Positions 12,957-20,013 of a DNA stretch of 20,013 nt are shown here, in pieces (within the stretch, counting starts at the first letter, position 1; the number at the start of each line of letters is the position of its first letter). Below the pieces are notes generated by a model. The model saw only the letters and a list, made by a program, of their open reading frames with translations. It searched no databases and was not told the DNA's origin. A program made the translations under genes and the position numbers. The DNA lies in the IMG/VR virus record IMGVR_UViG_3300021373_003125, positions 1 through 20,013 of that record, one strand, 5' to 3'. Origin of the DNA: a virus.

Positions 12957-13955
12957 CTAGACAATATCGCCGCGAAGACGTTTTAATGTTGCATCAGGCA
13001 GGGCGTTAAACTCATCCTCACTCATACGCATGACGTCGATAGGCACAGTTTCGCGTGTTCGAGTGCCTTCACCCTCTAACACGGGCGGTTGAGCGTTAGC
13101 AGCCTGTATTTTCTTACTGATTGCAGCTTTTTTCTTAATTTCCAGGTCAGGATTCGGCGCTGTTTCCAGTGCGCTATCCAAATCATAGGACTTAACAACG
13201 AATCGAACGGCTTTTGACAGCGCTTCGACCGCATTGTCACCTTTAGTCATGAACGCATCCCGCAACTCAACGACCTCGTTGGTATATTCCTCGTTAAAAG
13301 TCTCCGAACTGCGGTCAAAAACCGGGAATTCGGCCTCAACTGCGGCTGCAGCCTGCTGCAAAGCGGTGGCGACATGGCTGTTTGAGTGAGTAGCAGCCAT
13401 TTTCTGCGTCATGTCGAACTGGATCTGGGCTTTTTCCGCCGCGCGGATCTCTTTTCGAAGGGCGATGGCCTTCTGAGACTCACCATCCAGCACAAATTGC
13501 TGGTATTCCAACTCTTTGGCGTCGAAATCGTACTCTTCCGGCGCTGTTTCCACCTCCGGCTGACTGGCTTTTAAGGCATCGAGCTGCTTTTGGAGGGCTT
13601 TTTGCTTAGCTAGTACTTCATCCAGCCGGGATTTGGGGACCATGGGCTGCTTACGTCGCTGCTTGGGTCTTTCTTCGGGCTCTGGTTGTACTGCTTCAAC
13701 TTCCTCTGGAGCTTCTGCGAGGGCGGACTCCGTCTCCGCTGGGGGTTCTTCGTCAGATTCTGCTTCTTCAACTTCCGCAGTAGCTGGTTCGGCCTCAACT
13801 TCTTCCTCCGATTGTACTTCTACCTCTGTTTCAGACTCCGTTTCAGGTGTAACAGCTTCTACTTCTTCACCCAACCCAAAATTTAGATCTACACCTTCGG
13901 GCGATTCCATTGAATCGGCGCCGGGCATACCATCCATAAGAGCGGTTTCAGACAT
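12957..13955 (-). CDS. Capsid scaffold (assembly) protein, 332 aa
   Basis: The start at ATG 13955 has AAGGAG 5 nt upstream. Residues about 28-100 are extremely acidic and Glu/Val/Ala/Pro-rich (e.g. EVEVQSEEEVEAEPATAEVE). A short basic patch (KQRRKQPMVPKSRLDE) then leads to a coiled-coil (EVLAKQKALQKQLDALKASQ), a second helical stretch around 160-200 and a C-terminal charged helix. An acidic, coiled-coil protein between portal and capsid genes is the classic place and composition of a scaffold protein that directs procapsid assembly. The basic patch may bind capsid or portal. Sequence similarity cannot confirm this by eye. Confidence 0.82.
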   Translation of the reverse strand: MSETALMDGMPGADSMESPEGVDLNFGLGEEVEAVTPETESETEVEVQSEEEVEAEPATAEVEEAESDEEPPAETESALAEAPEEVEAVQPEPEERPKQRRKQPMVPKSRLDEVLAKQKALQKQLDALKASQPEVETAPEEYDFDAKELEYQQFVLDGESQKAIALRKEIRAAEKAQIQFDMTQKMAATHSNSHVATALQQAAAAVEAEFPVFDRSSETFNEEYTNEVVELRDAFMTKGDNAVEALSKAVRFVVKSYDLDSALETAPNPDLEIKKKAAISKKIQAANAQPPVLEGEGTRTRETVPIDVMRMSEDEFNALPDATLKRLRGDIV

Positions 13956-13964
13956 ATAAACTCC

Positions 13965-16085
13965 TTAAGGTTTGTTAGCTGCGGTGTTCATCGCCGTCGT
14001 GGCTAATTTTGCAGCTGCTGTAGTTTGAGATTGTTGCTGGCGTGTATTGTTAGTGAGTGAGGCAAGCTCCCGCCGCAATTCGAGCTCACGCATCTTGATA
14101 TCCATCTGCTGTTGTAATTCTGCTACACGTAGTTGGGGATCAATCTGGGTCATTTCCTGTGCCTTGGACATATTCACTGCAGCCTCAGACTGTAGTTTCT
14201 GAACTTCGGCCTGCATTTTCTGGATCGTCAACTCAAGCTGCATCATCTGAGCCTGCTGCTGCATTTGAGCGGCTTGCATCTGCTGCTCAGACATATCGAC
14301 GCCTGTCATCTGGCGAATACGTTTAGCGAGCTCACCCTTACGAGAGAGGTGGCTGTATTCAATAATGGCGTCGTCCGGGATTGCTACACCGGCCTGCCTC
14401 AGAGATAAGGCTTCGGCAAACTGCATCTCGTCGAAGCTGTCTCGCGCCGGTGCTGTACCAATAATCACATCGTACTCACCGACGGTCAGATCATTGATGA
14501 TCTCGCCGGCTGGGGTCATCTCGTTAATAACGACTTCTTCACGCGGTTTCATCGGATCATCTTCATTAGTGATCTGAATGAGCCGTTCTTCCGTATAGAA
14601 CCTTTGGATGAGGTTTAGAATTTTCTCTGCTAGGTAGTGGCGGGTCTTACGCAGGTTATCCAAAGGAACCTGGATCATGATGGCGCCACGGTTCTGCTTA
14701 GCCTGAATAGCCACACCGGACACTTCGGCGCTATCCGTACCCAACATAGAATCGTTGATACCTGATATCGATTTAATATTGGCCTGAGCCTTAAGCGAGA
14801 TCCGGTCCAACCCTGTCGGGATCTGGTTAGGTTGGATCTTGGACGGGGGTTGCGAACCACGGTTGTATTCCAGCACTAGGCCGGTCTCGGCACCGTGCTC
14901 TTCAAGATCTTCAGCCCGCATATTGGTGAGTGAACCAGATTCCACCATCCACCCGGAGTTGGCGGTGGTGTTAACAATATGGAGCTCTTGGGAGGCGATC
15001 TTGTTGAGCTGCTCTTGGGGAGACAGCAGGTTACGAACCACGCCGAACGGTCTGCCCCTACGGAAGTAGGAGAAGAAAGGTACGATCGTAAAGTCTTCAT
15101 ATGGCGACCAGTCGTCATGCAGGACCACCCGGTCACATGTCACGGTCCACCGGACTTTACGTTTGGTTTTGGTGATGATGCTCAGACCATATTCTTTGGC
15201 GAACTTTTTAGCTTTGGCATCGGACCAGTTGGATGGGACATCCCGCTGATCACCCGTTGCAGGATCTACATAACAATCAACACGGGTAACCTTACGGTGT
15301 TGCCGCTCGATCACACGCAAGGACTTTACGGTGCGGTACTCATCTTCACCGGGGACAGTTGTGCCGAGATAATCATCAACATCGTCGATGTCACCGTAAC
15401 GGGTCTCACTATATTCAACGGAGTCACGACCGAAACTGTTACCGTTCTCCGCTATGAACTGAAGACGGGCCGCTTGCTTTTTCCCATACATCGTCTCGAT
15501 ATCGTCGAGCGTCATCCAGCGTGTATAGAAGAATTCGTTCCACGTCTTTGGATCGTAGTCTTTCGCGTCTGGATCGATGAGGATGTCCAGCGGGTCAACG
15601 GCTTTAATGCGTACTTCACCGTCCAGGTGGTCTGTAAAATCCATGCGTACATCAAAATACCCACGGCCATCCATAATAAGTCCGTCGCTGAAGACCTGTT
15701 GTTCGATCCAGTCGAGCTTATTATTGTCTGCGATCTGCATCAGAACCTTGGTCAGAACGTCTGCTACCTCCTGAGACCCCGCACGTCTGGGCTTAAACTT
15801 AACATCCGCACGTCTAGCGGACTGTTCACCCATTATTGTGTTGATCGTAGGCAGGATGGTGTTAATAGTCAGGGCGGGACGGCCTTCGGCGTCGAGCATG
15901 GCTACATCTTCGGCGTCCCATTGTTCGCCCTGATAGAACGCATCACACTTCTTTGCTAGGTCAACGTATTCGACATGCCCGTTGTCACGCGCCCTCGTGT
16001 ATCTGTCCCACTGAGTGCGGCTGATTACGTCTTCTTCACCGGGCTTTATGTTACGGCGTTTTGTATTCTCTTTCATATCATGCAC
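13965..16085 (-). CDS. Portal protein, P22 type, 706 aa
   Basis: Its start overlaps the large-terminase stop (ATG at 16085, TGA within GCATGATATG), so coupling is likely; a second in-frame ATG lies 9 bp inside. The sequence follows P22-type portals: early FYQGEQWDAEDVAMLDAEGR, RPALTINTILPTINTIMGEQ, then a DPDAKDYDPKTWNEFFYTRW segment, a crown-like middle (FGVVRNLLSPQEQLNKIASQ), and ISGINDSMLGTDSAEVSGVA. The last roughly 100 residues are a Gln/Met-rich coiled-coil (QMQAAQMQQQAQMMQLELTI) like the barrel of P22 portals. Length is close to the 725 aa of P22 gp1. It forms the dodecameric DNA entry ring. Confidence 0.93.
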   Translation of the reverse strand: MHDMKENTKRRNIKPGEEDVISRTQWDRYTRARDNGHVEYVDLAKKCDAFYQGEQWDAEDVAMLDAEGRPALTINTILPTINTIMGEQSARRADVKFKPRRAGSQEVADVLTKVLMQIADNNKLDWIEQQVFSDGLIMDGRGYFDVRMDFTDHLDGEVRIKAVDPLDILIDPDAKDYDPKTWNEFFYTRWMTLDDIETMYGKKQAARLQFIAENGNSFGRDSVEYSETRYGDIDDVDDYLGTTVPGEDEYRTVKSLRVIERQHRKVTRVDCYVDPATGDQRDVPSNWSDAKAKKFAKEYGLSIITKTKRKVRWTVTCDRVVLHDDWSPYEDFTIVPFFSYFRRGRPFGVVRNLLSPQEQLNKIASQELHIVNTTANSGWMVESGSLTNMRAEDLEEHGAETGLVLEYNRGSQPPSKIQPNQIPTGLDRISLKAQANIKSISGINDSMLGTDSAEVSGVAIQAKQNRGAIMIQVPLDNLRKTRHYLAEKILNLIQRFYTEERLIQITNEDDPMKPREEVVINEMTPAGEIINDLTVGEYDVIIGTAPARDSFDEMQFAEALSLRQAGVAIPDDAIIEYSHLSRKGELAKRIRQMTGVDMSEQQMQAAQMQQQAQMMQLELTIQKMQAEVQKLQSEAAVNMSKAQEMTQIDPQLRVAELQQQMDIKMRELELRRELASLTNNTRQQQSQTTAAAKLATTAMNTAANKP

Positions 16086-17730
16086 TCATCGCAGACTTGG
16101 ACCGTAACTCACGACCCAAATATTCAAGTTTGTCGCGCCAAGAGGGCGGACGCTCGATCTTCTCTTGAAAAGTGCCGAACTCAGTCATCATGAGTCCAAT
16201 CCATGCAAGTGCGTCGACCTGGTCGTCGTGCACACCGTTGGGGAAACGCAACAATTCTGCAACCAAGGGTCCAGTAAAGACCTCGTTACGTGGTAGGTAC
16301 ACCATCCCTTGCTGCATCCGGCCTTGAATAGCACGTGCCCTAGCTTCCTTATCCCGGCGCCCGGTCTTTAAATCCTTGAAATACGCCTCGTAAAGACCCC
16401 GCTCACGAACACGTTTTTCAAGAAATGGGCCGAGGGCCATTTCAATGTGTCCTTTTTCAATACCTATAATTGAAGGTTTCCACAACTCATAAAGATCAAG
16501 TATCCGTTCGACCAGCTCAAACCCGTCATAACGACCCCGGTCTACATCAACTACAAACAAGTTGTCGTCTTCGTCTACACCTACGGTCAGACCTACGGAA
16601 TAGTCGTTCCTGTCCTTCTTACCAATGGCCAAATCCCACGCCGAATAAAACCGCATTCGATCGAGATCAATATCGTCAGGTTCGTAGTACTGAATCATGT
16701 CACGGGTGAAATAGTCACCGTCATCGGCCACGGGATTCTGCTGATAGAGCGCGGACCAGTCCCGAGGGCCGACGGCTCGTTGTATACGGTTCAGGGCATT
16801 AATGTCGTAGCGTTCCACGTGGAGCGCCTCACCCTTTGACCGGAACTCCTCATCTTCCCCCGCGATCGCCGGATAACGGACAACCTCCCACTCATCACCA
16901 CCTTCGGTCGATGCCCGCAGCAACCGGCCCGCCAGATCGTCATCGTGCCAACGCGTAAGAATGACCAACACACCGCCGCCTGGTGCAAGCCGGGTGTAGG
17001 CAGTAGAGGTGTACCAGTCATAGGTACTTTCTCTATTATTCTGCGACTCAGCATCTTCACGGTTTTTAATCGGGTCATCGATCAAAAGAATGTGGGCACC
17101 TTTACCGGTGATACCACCGCCCACACCAGCAGCTACATACCCGCCGCCTTTAGTGGTGAGCCAAGCCTCTGCCGACTGACTATCAGGATCTAACCGTGCA
17201 TCTTTGAACACGGACTTATATGCGGGGTCACGTAACCGTTGCCGGACTTTACGGCTGAAGGTCATGGCCAGTGAACCAGAATACGAACAGGAAATGAGCT
17301 CGTGACTGGGGTGCGCCCCAAGGTGCCATGCCGGGAACTCAACCGATGCAATGGTCGACTTACCGTGCCGGGGTGGCATAAACAGCATAAGACGCGGTGA
17401 CTTCTTATCCGCCACATCCTGGCTGAACTTCTCCAACCGCTGACAAATGTCCTTGTGCACCCAACCGGCAAGATAGTCCGGGTTATTACGTTCAATGAAC
17501 GGTAACAGTCGTTTACGGACTAAGATCCGTCGTGCGAGTTCTTTCTTGGCGGCGAGGGCAGGGGAGTCTTTCTCCACGGGCTCCTCAACCTTCACCTCAT
17601 TAGGATCGGGTAACGCATCCTGCATATCAGCAACGCAATACGCACAGATGCGGTCTGTACCAGAAAACAGGGTGACGGGTTGTAAAGTCTTACAGCGTGA
17701 ACACTCTGTCTTCGAAATACCCTCAGTCAT
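16078..17730 (-). CDS. terL: Terminase large subunit with N-terminal zinc-ribbon-like motif, 550 aa
   Basis: This is the ATP-driven DNA packaging motor and nuclease. The ATG at 17730 is preferred over one at 17775: GGGAG lies about 8 nt before it and it overlaps the small-subunit stop in the usual way. Residues 10, 13, 29 and 32 are Cys (CxxC-15-CxxC), a zinc-ribbon-like motif not usual in this family. Walker A is PPRHGKS (119-125), Walker B ILLIDDP (214-220), and a probable coupling motif follows at ILTRWHDDD. The C-terminal RNase H-like nuclease shows SAWDLA (Asp366), GIEKG (Glu425) and HDDQVDALAW (Asp502, 503 and 506). All key residues are present. The portal gene follows with an 8-bp overlap. 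Confidence 0.95.
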   Translation of the reverse strand: MTEGISKTECSRCKTLQPVTLFSGTDRICAYCVADMQDALPDPNEVKVEEPVEKDSPALAAKKELARRILVRKRLLPFIERNNPDYLAGWVHKDICQRLEKFSQDVADKKSPRLMLFMPPRHGKSTIASVEFPAWHLGAHPSHELISCSYSGSLAMTFSRKVRQRLRDPAYKSVFKDARLDPDSQSAEAWLTTKGGGYVAAGVGGGITGKGAHILLIDDPIKNREDAESQNNRESTYDWYTSTAYTRLAPGGGVLVILTRWHDDDLAGRLLRASTEGGDEWEVVRYPAIAGEDEEFRSKGEALHVERYDINALNRIQRAVGPRDWSALYQQNPVADDGDYFTRDMIQYYEPDDIDLDRMRFYSAWDLAIGKKDRNDYSVGLTVGVDEDDNLFVVDVDRGRYDGFELVERILDLYELWKPSIIGIEKGHIEMALGPFLEKRVRERGLYEAYFKDLKTGRRDKEARARAIQGRMQQGMVYLPRNEVFTGPLVAELLRFPNGVHDDQVDALAWIGLMMTEFGTFQEKIERPPSWRDKLEYLGRELRSKSAMSA

Positions 17731-18262
17731 CCTGACTACTCCCACGCGTTGGCTCAAGATGCTTCTGATCTTCACCGACTAGCGATAGCAACTCTTCGTC
17801 ACTCATACGTTCAAGCTGTTTGATGTTTGCAATATTGACCGTGATCTGTGGGCTGTTGTCGGGCTCAACAAGCCGGTGAAGTTTCACCAGACTGTCGGTT
17901 GTGTTCTTCATCTCGGTGGCCGTGGCCGACGAAGCGTAGGCATCGAGATACATCTTATGTGCGTTGGCAACGGTAAACTCCACCTTCTCACGCATCTGCT
18001 CACGAAAGTACGCGACGGCCTTTTTTATGCTTGGACGCTTGTTCGCCTCGTAGGCAGTCTGAGCATTTCGATAACCAACAGCTCTGCCGGCTGCAGCGAT
18101 GCTCATCCCCGAAACCATGTAGTAGACGAACTTCTCCTCCTGGACAGTTAGCTCCTTTATTCCCACCCCCATATAGGGCATGTGGGATTCAAATTCAGCG
18201 CGTTCAAAATCCCCGGATAGGGGGGATATATCAGTGGAGGGTGAAGTGTTCTTGGTACTCAC
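17723..18262 (-). CDS. terS: Terminase small subunit, 179 aa
   Basis: A GTG start at 18262 has GGA about 10 nt upstream and overlaps the preceding small gene by 32 bp. After a disordered N-terminus, residues about 36-80 form a helix-turn-helix (LTVQEEKFVYYMVSGMSIAA, AAGRAVGYRNAQTAYEA, KRPSIKKAVAYFREQM) like the DNA-binding domain of terminase small subunits. A central helical oligomerisation region follows (VEFTVANAHKMYLDAYASSA, TEMKNTTDSLVKLHRLVEPD), then a C-terminal tail containing IKQLERMSDEELLSLVGEDQ. It should recognise the packaging site and regulate the large subunit encoded next. Confidence 0.88.
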   Translation of the reverse strand: MSTKNTSPSTDISPLSGDFERAEFESHMPYMGVGIKELTVQEEKFVYYMVSGMSIAAAGRAVGYRNAQTAYEANKRPSIKKAVAYFREQMREKVEFTVANAHKMYLDAYASSATATEMKNTTDSLVKLHRLVEPDNSPQITVNIANIKQLERMSDEELLSLVGEDQKHLEPTRGSSQDD

Positions 18263-18506
18263 TTAGTTTTCCGAGGCTAGGGTCCAGATGTACAAAGACA
18301 GGTTGTTTAGTTGAATCTAGTTTGTTGGCAATAGATTCGATGTACGTCGTTATTTGTTCATGGTCAAATCCCTGAGCAAACATGATCTCCAAACTCTTGT
18401 CGTAGTCATATGCCAGTACTTCGTCGCCACTGGCGGTCCACGCTGTTCCGACAACAGCGTCTTCTAAACCTTCTAACGAATACAGGGTTACATATTTATT
18501 AGTCAT
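18231..18506 (-). CDS. Small protein of unknown function, 91 aa
   Basis: The ATG at 18506 is chosen (GAGG 12 nt upstream) over a TTG at 18524, which would extend it by six residues. The sequence starts MTNKYVTLYSLEGLEDAVVG and has an acidic middle (DYDKSLEIMFAQGFDHEQIT) and a QPVFVHLDPSLGKLSEY segment near the end. No family was recognised. It lies between the HNH and small-terminase genes and overlaps the latter, so it probably belongs to the packaging transcript. Confidence 0.65.
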   Translation of the reverse strand: MTNKYVTLYSLEGLEDAVVGTAWTASGDEVLAYDYDKSLEIMFAQGFDHEQITTYIESIANKLDSTKQPVFVHLDPSLGKLSEYQEHFTLH

Positions 18507-18520
18507 ACTAATATTTTTCC

Positions 18521-19006
18521 TCAATCGTCACAAATGTTTCGATAGATGAGCTCAACCCATCTCGCTAACTGCGCCTCGGTCATATCACTCTTCATAGAGT
18601 TAACACGGTATGCTGCCAACTGAACATTACCTTCAACATATCCCACCACGGGGTCAATACGGTCTATGGACATGTTTGAGTTCTTTTTGTCTTTATCTGC
18701 GGAGTCGTAGGTAAGTTCGACCCCGGTGATGGCACAACGTCCCTGCTGAGTTTCCCAAAGACTGAGGACATATTCACGGGTCACTTCGAACGGGTATTTG
18801 CCTTGCTTTGTCCGAGAACTCCTCAAGGCGGTGAACAACCTGGTTAAGTACGCTTTGGGATTTTTGCTGCGGTATTCAACCTTACGCAGGTGTTCACACT
18901 TATAACAAAGTCTATCACGTCTAACATTCCGCGCCACAGAGTGAGGGAGGGGTTCGTCGCATAAACGGCATAGGCGTCTGTCGGCGGCCTTAGACATGGT
19001 CGCCAT
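18521..19006 (-). CDS. HNH-family homing/packaging-type endonuclease, 161 aa
   Basis: The N-terminus has two CxxC pairs (CRLC and CYKC), a possible zinc site. A middle basic region (RLFTALRSSRTKQGKYPFEV) leads to the HNH-like core: GRCAITGVELTY, then MSIDRIDPVVGYVEGNVQLA and VNSMKSDMTEAQLARWVELI. The DRID-GYxxGNVQ-VNxMK order is that of phage HNH endonucleases. The ATG at 19006 is used; an ATG at 18997 and a TTG at 19039 are also in frame, and none has a strong ribosome site. HNH proteins beside terminases can be needed for DNA packaging (as in HK97), or may be free-standing homing nucleases. Confidence 0.85.
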   Translation of the reverse strand: MATMSKAADRRLCRLCDEPLPHSVARNVRRDRLCYKCEHLRKVEYRSKNPKAYLTRLFTALRSSRTKQGKYPFEVTREYVLSLWETQQGRCAITGVELTYDSADKDKKNSNMSIDRIDPVVGYVEGNVQLAAYRVNSMKSDMTEAQLARWVELIYRNICDD

Positions 19007-19260
19007 ATACTCATGCGGTAAGAATCTCCGCAAGAGCAATCCACAGCAAAAAAAATACTAGAAAAAAAATTTGAAAAATTTTCGCATATTTCGCTCTCGA
19101 ATTACCTTACCGGTCCTGCAGACCCCACCCCTAACCCCGATTCGTAGCTGGAACCTTGTTTCTGATTCTTGCCATTGGAACCTTGTCGTGTTTTTAGGCC
19201 CTCGCTCCTTCGTCGCTCGGAGTAGCAGTTGGTGTGTTGTTTAACAAAGGAGTACACAAC
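19007..19260. other. Divergent intergenic region with A-tracts and direct repeat
   Basis: It separates the minus-strand structural series from the plus-strand small genes. It holds three A-tracts of 8, 8 and 5 bases (19048-19055, 19062-19069, 19074-19078), a C-rich run (19122-19139) and an 11-bp direct repeat. I see no consensus promoter on either strand, though both gene sets probably start here or the phage uses its own promoter type. Confidence 0.5.
19149..19186 (+). repeat. 11-bp direct repeat TGGAACCTTGT, two copies
   Basis: Copies lie at 19149-19159 and 19176-19186, 27 bp apart, upstream of the first plus-strand small gene. They could be protein-binding sites or a phage promoter element. 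Confidence 0.6.
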
Positions 19261-19467
19261 ATGAGTTTATATAACCCTGAGGCATACGACGCCCACGTCA
19301 CCCTGATGTATTCTGACGAGAACATGTGGTGGCGTATGTGCAGAAGAATAGTGAGACCTGACTCCGGCCCATACCGCAGAGTCGACTCCGAAGATCTTCT
19401 CGGCCAGCGTTATGGGAGGGAGTGCCCAGTTGGTGACCCCCTGCTTGCTTACCTTGACGACTACTAA
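19261..19467 (+). CDS. Small protein of unknown function, 68 aa
   Basis: The ATG at 19261 is chosen because AAAGGAG lies 10-11 nt upstream; an ATG at 19234 would place that site inside the gene. The sequence (MSLYNPEAYDAHVTLMYSDE, then MWWRMCRRIVRP, ending LLAYLDDY) has no recognised family. A TAA and a second, nearby TAG end the frame and a terminator follows. It is the first of three cassette-like small genes. Confidence 0.65.
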   Translation: MSLYNPEAYDAHVTLMYSDENMWWRMCRRIVRPDSGPYRRVDSEDLLGQRYGRECPVGDPLLAYLDDY

Positions 19468-19476
19468 CTAGCCTAG

Positions 19477-19503
19477 CCCCTGCACCTACAGTGTGGGGGT
19501 TTT
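19477..19503 (+). terminator. Terminator 1 of small-gene series
   Basis: CCCCTGCAC and GTGTGGGGG form a 9-bp stem with two G-T pairs around CTACA, followed by TTTT. It matches terminator 2 at all but one position over about 36 bases. Confidence 0.75.
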
Positions 19504-19541
19504 GCATTGGCTACGTTCTTATAACTAAAGGAGTACAGAAC

Positions 19542-19676
19542 ATGGACTGGGAAAACCTATTGCAGGAGTTCGAGCAGGAGATCTACGAGAGCTTCATGGA
19601 GTCGGGAGCTTGCTACGACACTAGCCGTGAAGACTATGATGAACTCTGGCTGCGAGAGAACGGCCACGACATCTAA
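19542..19676 (+). CDS. Very acidic 44-aa protein of unknown function
   Basis: The ATG at 19542 has AAAGGAG about 10 nt upstream, in a module nearly identical to that of the preceding gene. The product has 14 Asp/Glu against two Arg and no Lys (MDWENLLQEFEQEIYESFME and so on), for a net charge near -12. Such small acidic phage proteins can imitate DNA or bind basic host proteins, but no such role is shown here. The ribosome-binding module and following hairpin support that it is a real gene despite its size. Confidence 0.65.
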   Translation: MDWENLLQEFEQEIYESFMESGACYDTSREDYDELWLRENGHDI

Positions 19677-19685
19677 CTAACATAG

Positions 19686-19712
19686 CCCCTGCACCTACGG
19701 TGTGGGGGTTTT
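19686..19712 (+). terminator. Terminator 2 of small-gene series
   Basis: A 9-bp stem identical to terminator 1, with loop CTACG in place of CTACA, is followed by TTTT and the shared GCATT. Confidence 0.75.
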
Positions 19713-19748
19713 GCATTTTTAATTGTGCTTTAACAAAGGAGTTCGCAC

Positions 19749-19955
19749 ATGAAACTTTCATCTCTAGTAGCCGCAGTCGCCGTTCAAACCAAAGGTGTTT
19801 ATGGCGTTGGCAAACGATTCGTTGATCAAGTTGCAGATGACATGGCCGCTATCGAAGAGCGTCGCGAAATGGAAACTAAACAAGCTGCCCGTGATAAGGC
19901 GCAGTTCGAGAAGTTTCAGGACCACGTCCGCCGACAGGAAGCCAAGGAACAGTAG
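19749..19955 (+). CDS. Small charged helical protein of unknown function, 68 aa
   Basis: The ATG at 19749 has AAAGGAG 8-9 nt upstream. The first roughly 20 residues are mildly hydrophobic (LSSLVAAVAVQTKGVYGVGK), while the rest is a highly charged helix or coiled-coil (MAAIEERREMETKQAARDKA, QFEKFQDHVRRQEAKEQ). This could be a peripheral membrane or complex-binding protein. No family was recognised. It is the third cassette-like small gene, followed by its own terminator. Confidence 0.65.
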   Translation: MKLSSLVAAVAVQTKGVYGVGKRFVDQVADDMAAIEERREMETKQAARDKAQFEKFQDHVRRQEAKEQ

Positions 19956-19965
19956 CAACTGCTTA

Positions 19966-19993
19966 CCCCTGCCTCTCACGAGGTGGGGGTTTT
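19966..19993 (+). terminator. Terminator 3 of small-gene series
   Basis: CCCCTGCCTC and GAGGTGGGGG form a 10-bp stem around TCAC, followed by TTTT and GCAT. The lower stem and tail match terminators 1 and 2, while the upper stem has changed on both sides, keeping the pairing. Confidence 0.75.
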
Positions 19994-20013
19994 GCATGTT
20001 CTATGTCACTAAC

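Noticed and set aside
13633-13959. Ser-rich 108-aa plus-strand frame opposite the scaffold gene
   Set aside because: The Ser/Ala repeats are the antisense image of the Glu/Ala-rich scaffold N-terminus.
14979-15959. 326-aa open frame on the plus strand opposite the portal gene
   Set aside because: It lies wholly inside the well-supported portal gene, has no ribosome site and shows no recognisable domain; it is an antisense shadow of biased codon use.
18844-19044. 66-aa minus-strand frame overlapping the HNH gene start
   Set aside because: It is in another frame inside the HNH gene and shows no family features; the HNH frame has clear motifs.
19122-19139. G-quadruplex candidate on the minus strand
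   Set aside because: Only three runs of four G's are present, so a standard four-run quadruplex is not supported.

Overview
The window is part of the genome of a tailed double-stranded DNA bacteriophage, most likely podovirus-like. It holds the DNA-packaging and virion-structure module, plus the edge of a block of very small genes on the opposite strand. No integrase, repressor, tRNA, rRNA, insertion sequence or CRISPR array was seen. Nothing here fixes the host; Shine-Dalgarno sites of the AGGAG type and a sigma70-like promoter point to an ordinary bacterial, perhaps proteobacterial, host.

Layout. From about 19.0 kb leftwards to position 1, all genes lie on the minus strand in one tightly packed series: HNH endonuclease, a small unknown protein, terminase small subunit, terminase large subunit, P22-type portal, acidic scaffold protein, major capsid protein (N4-gp56/DUF4043 type), a small conserved-looking protein, two adaptor/head-completion-like proteins, a GNAT-like small protein, two Ala/Gln-rich small proteins and a 712-aa protein (probable ejection or internal virion proteins). 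Last comes a giant gene that starts at 5900 and leaves the window after 1966 codons without a stop. Many neighbours overlap by a few bases or have stops and starts fused, so translation is probably coupled. The one large gap (12691-12956, between scaffold and capsid genes) holds a perfect hairpin, a sigma70-like promoter with a 17-bp spacer and a palindrome inside that promoter, so the capsid gene probably has its own transcription start. A second, very GC-rich hairpin follows the capsid gene.

The giant protein is the most unusual single gene. It begins with a domain resembling the 'structural protein P5' type found in many phages and prophages, continues through Ala/Gly-rich hydrophobic stretches and Pro-Ala/Pro-Thr linkers, and ends (within the window) in a zinc metallopeptidase-like domain with an HELGH motif and a downstream Glu-Glu pair. 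This is the architecture of large 'polyvalent' phage proteins thought to enter the cell with the DNA.

On the plus strand, 19261-19993, three tiny genes (68, 44 and 68 aa) each carry a nearly identical ribosome-binding module in front and a nearly identical terminator hairpin behind. This gives a repeated cassette structure. They are probably early or accessory genes, and their functions are unknown. The divergent gap 19007-19260 holds A-tracts and an 11-bp direct repeat, and may carry promoters for one or both arms.
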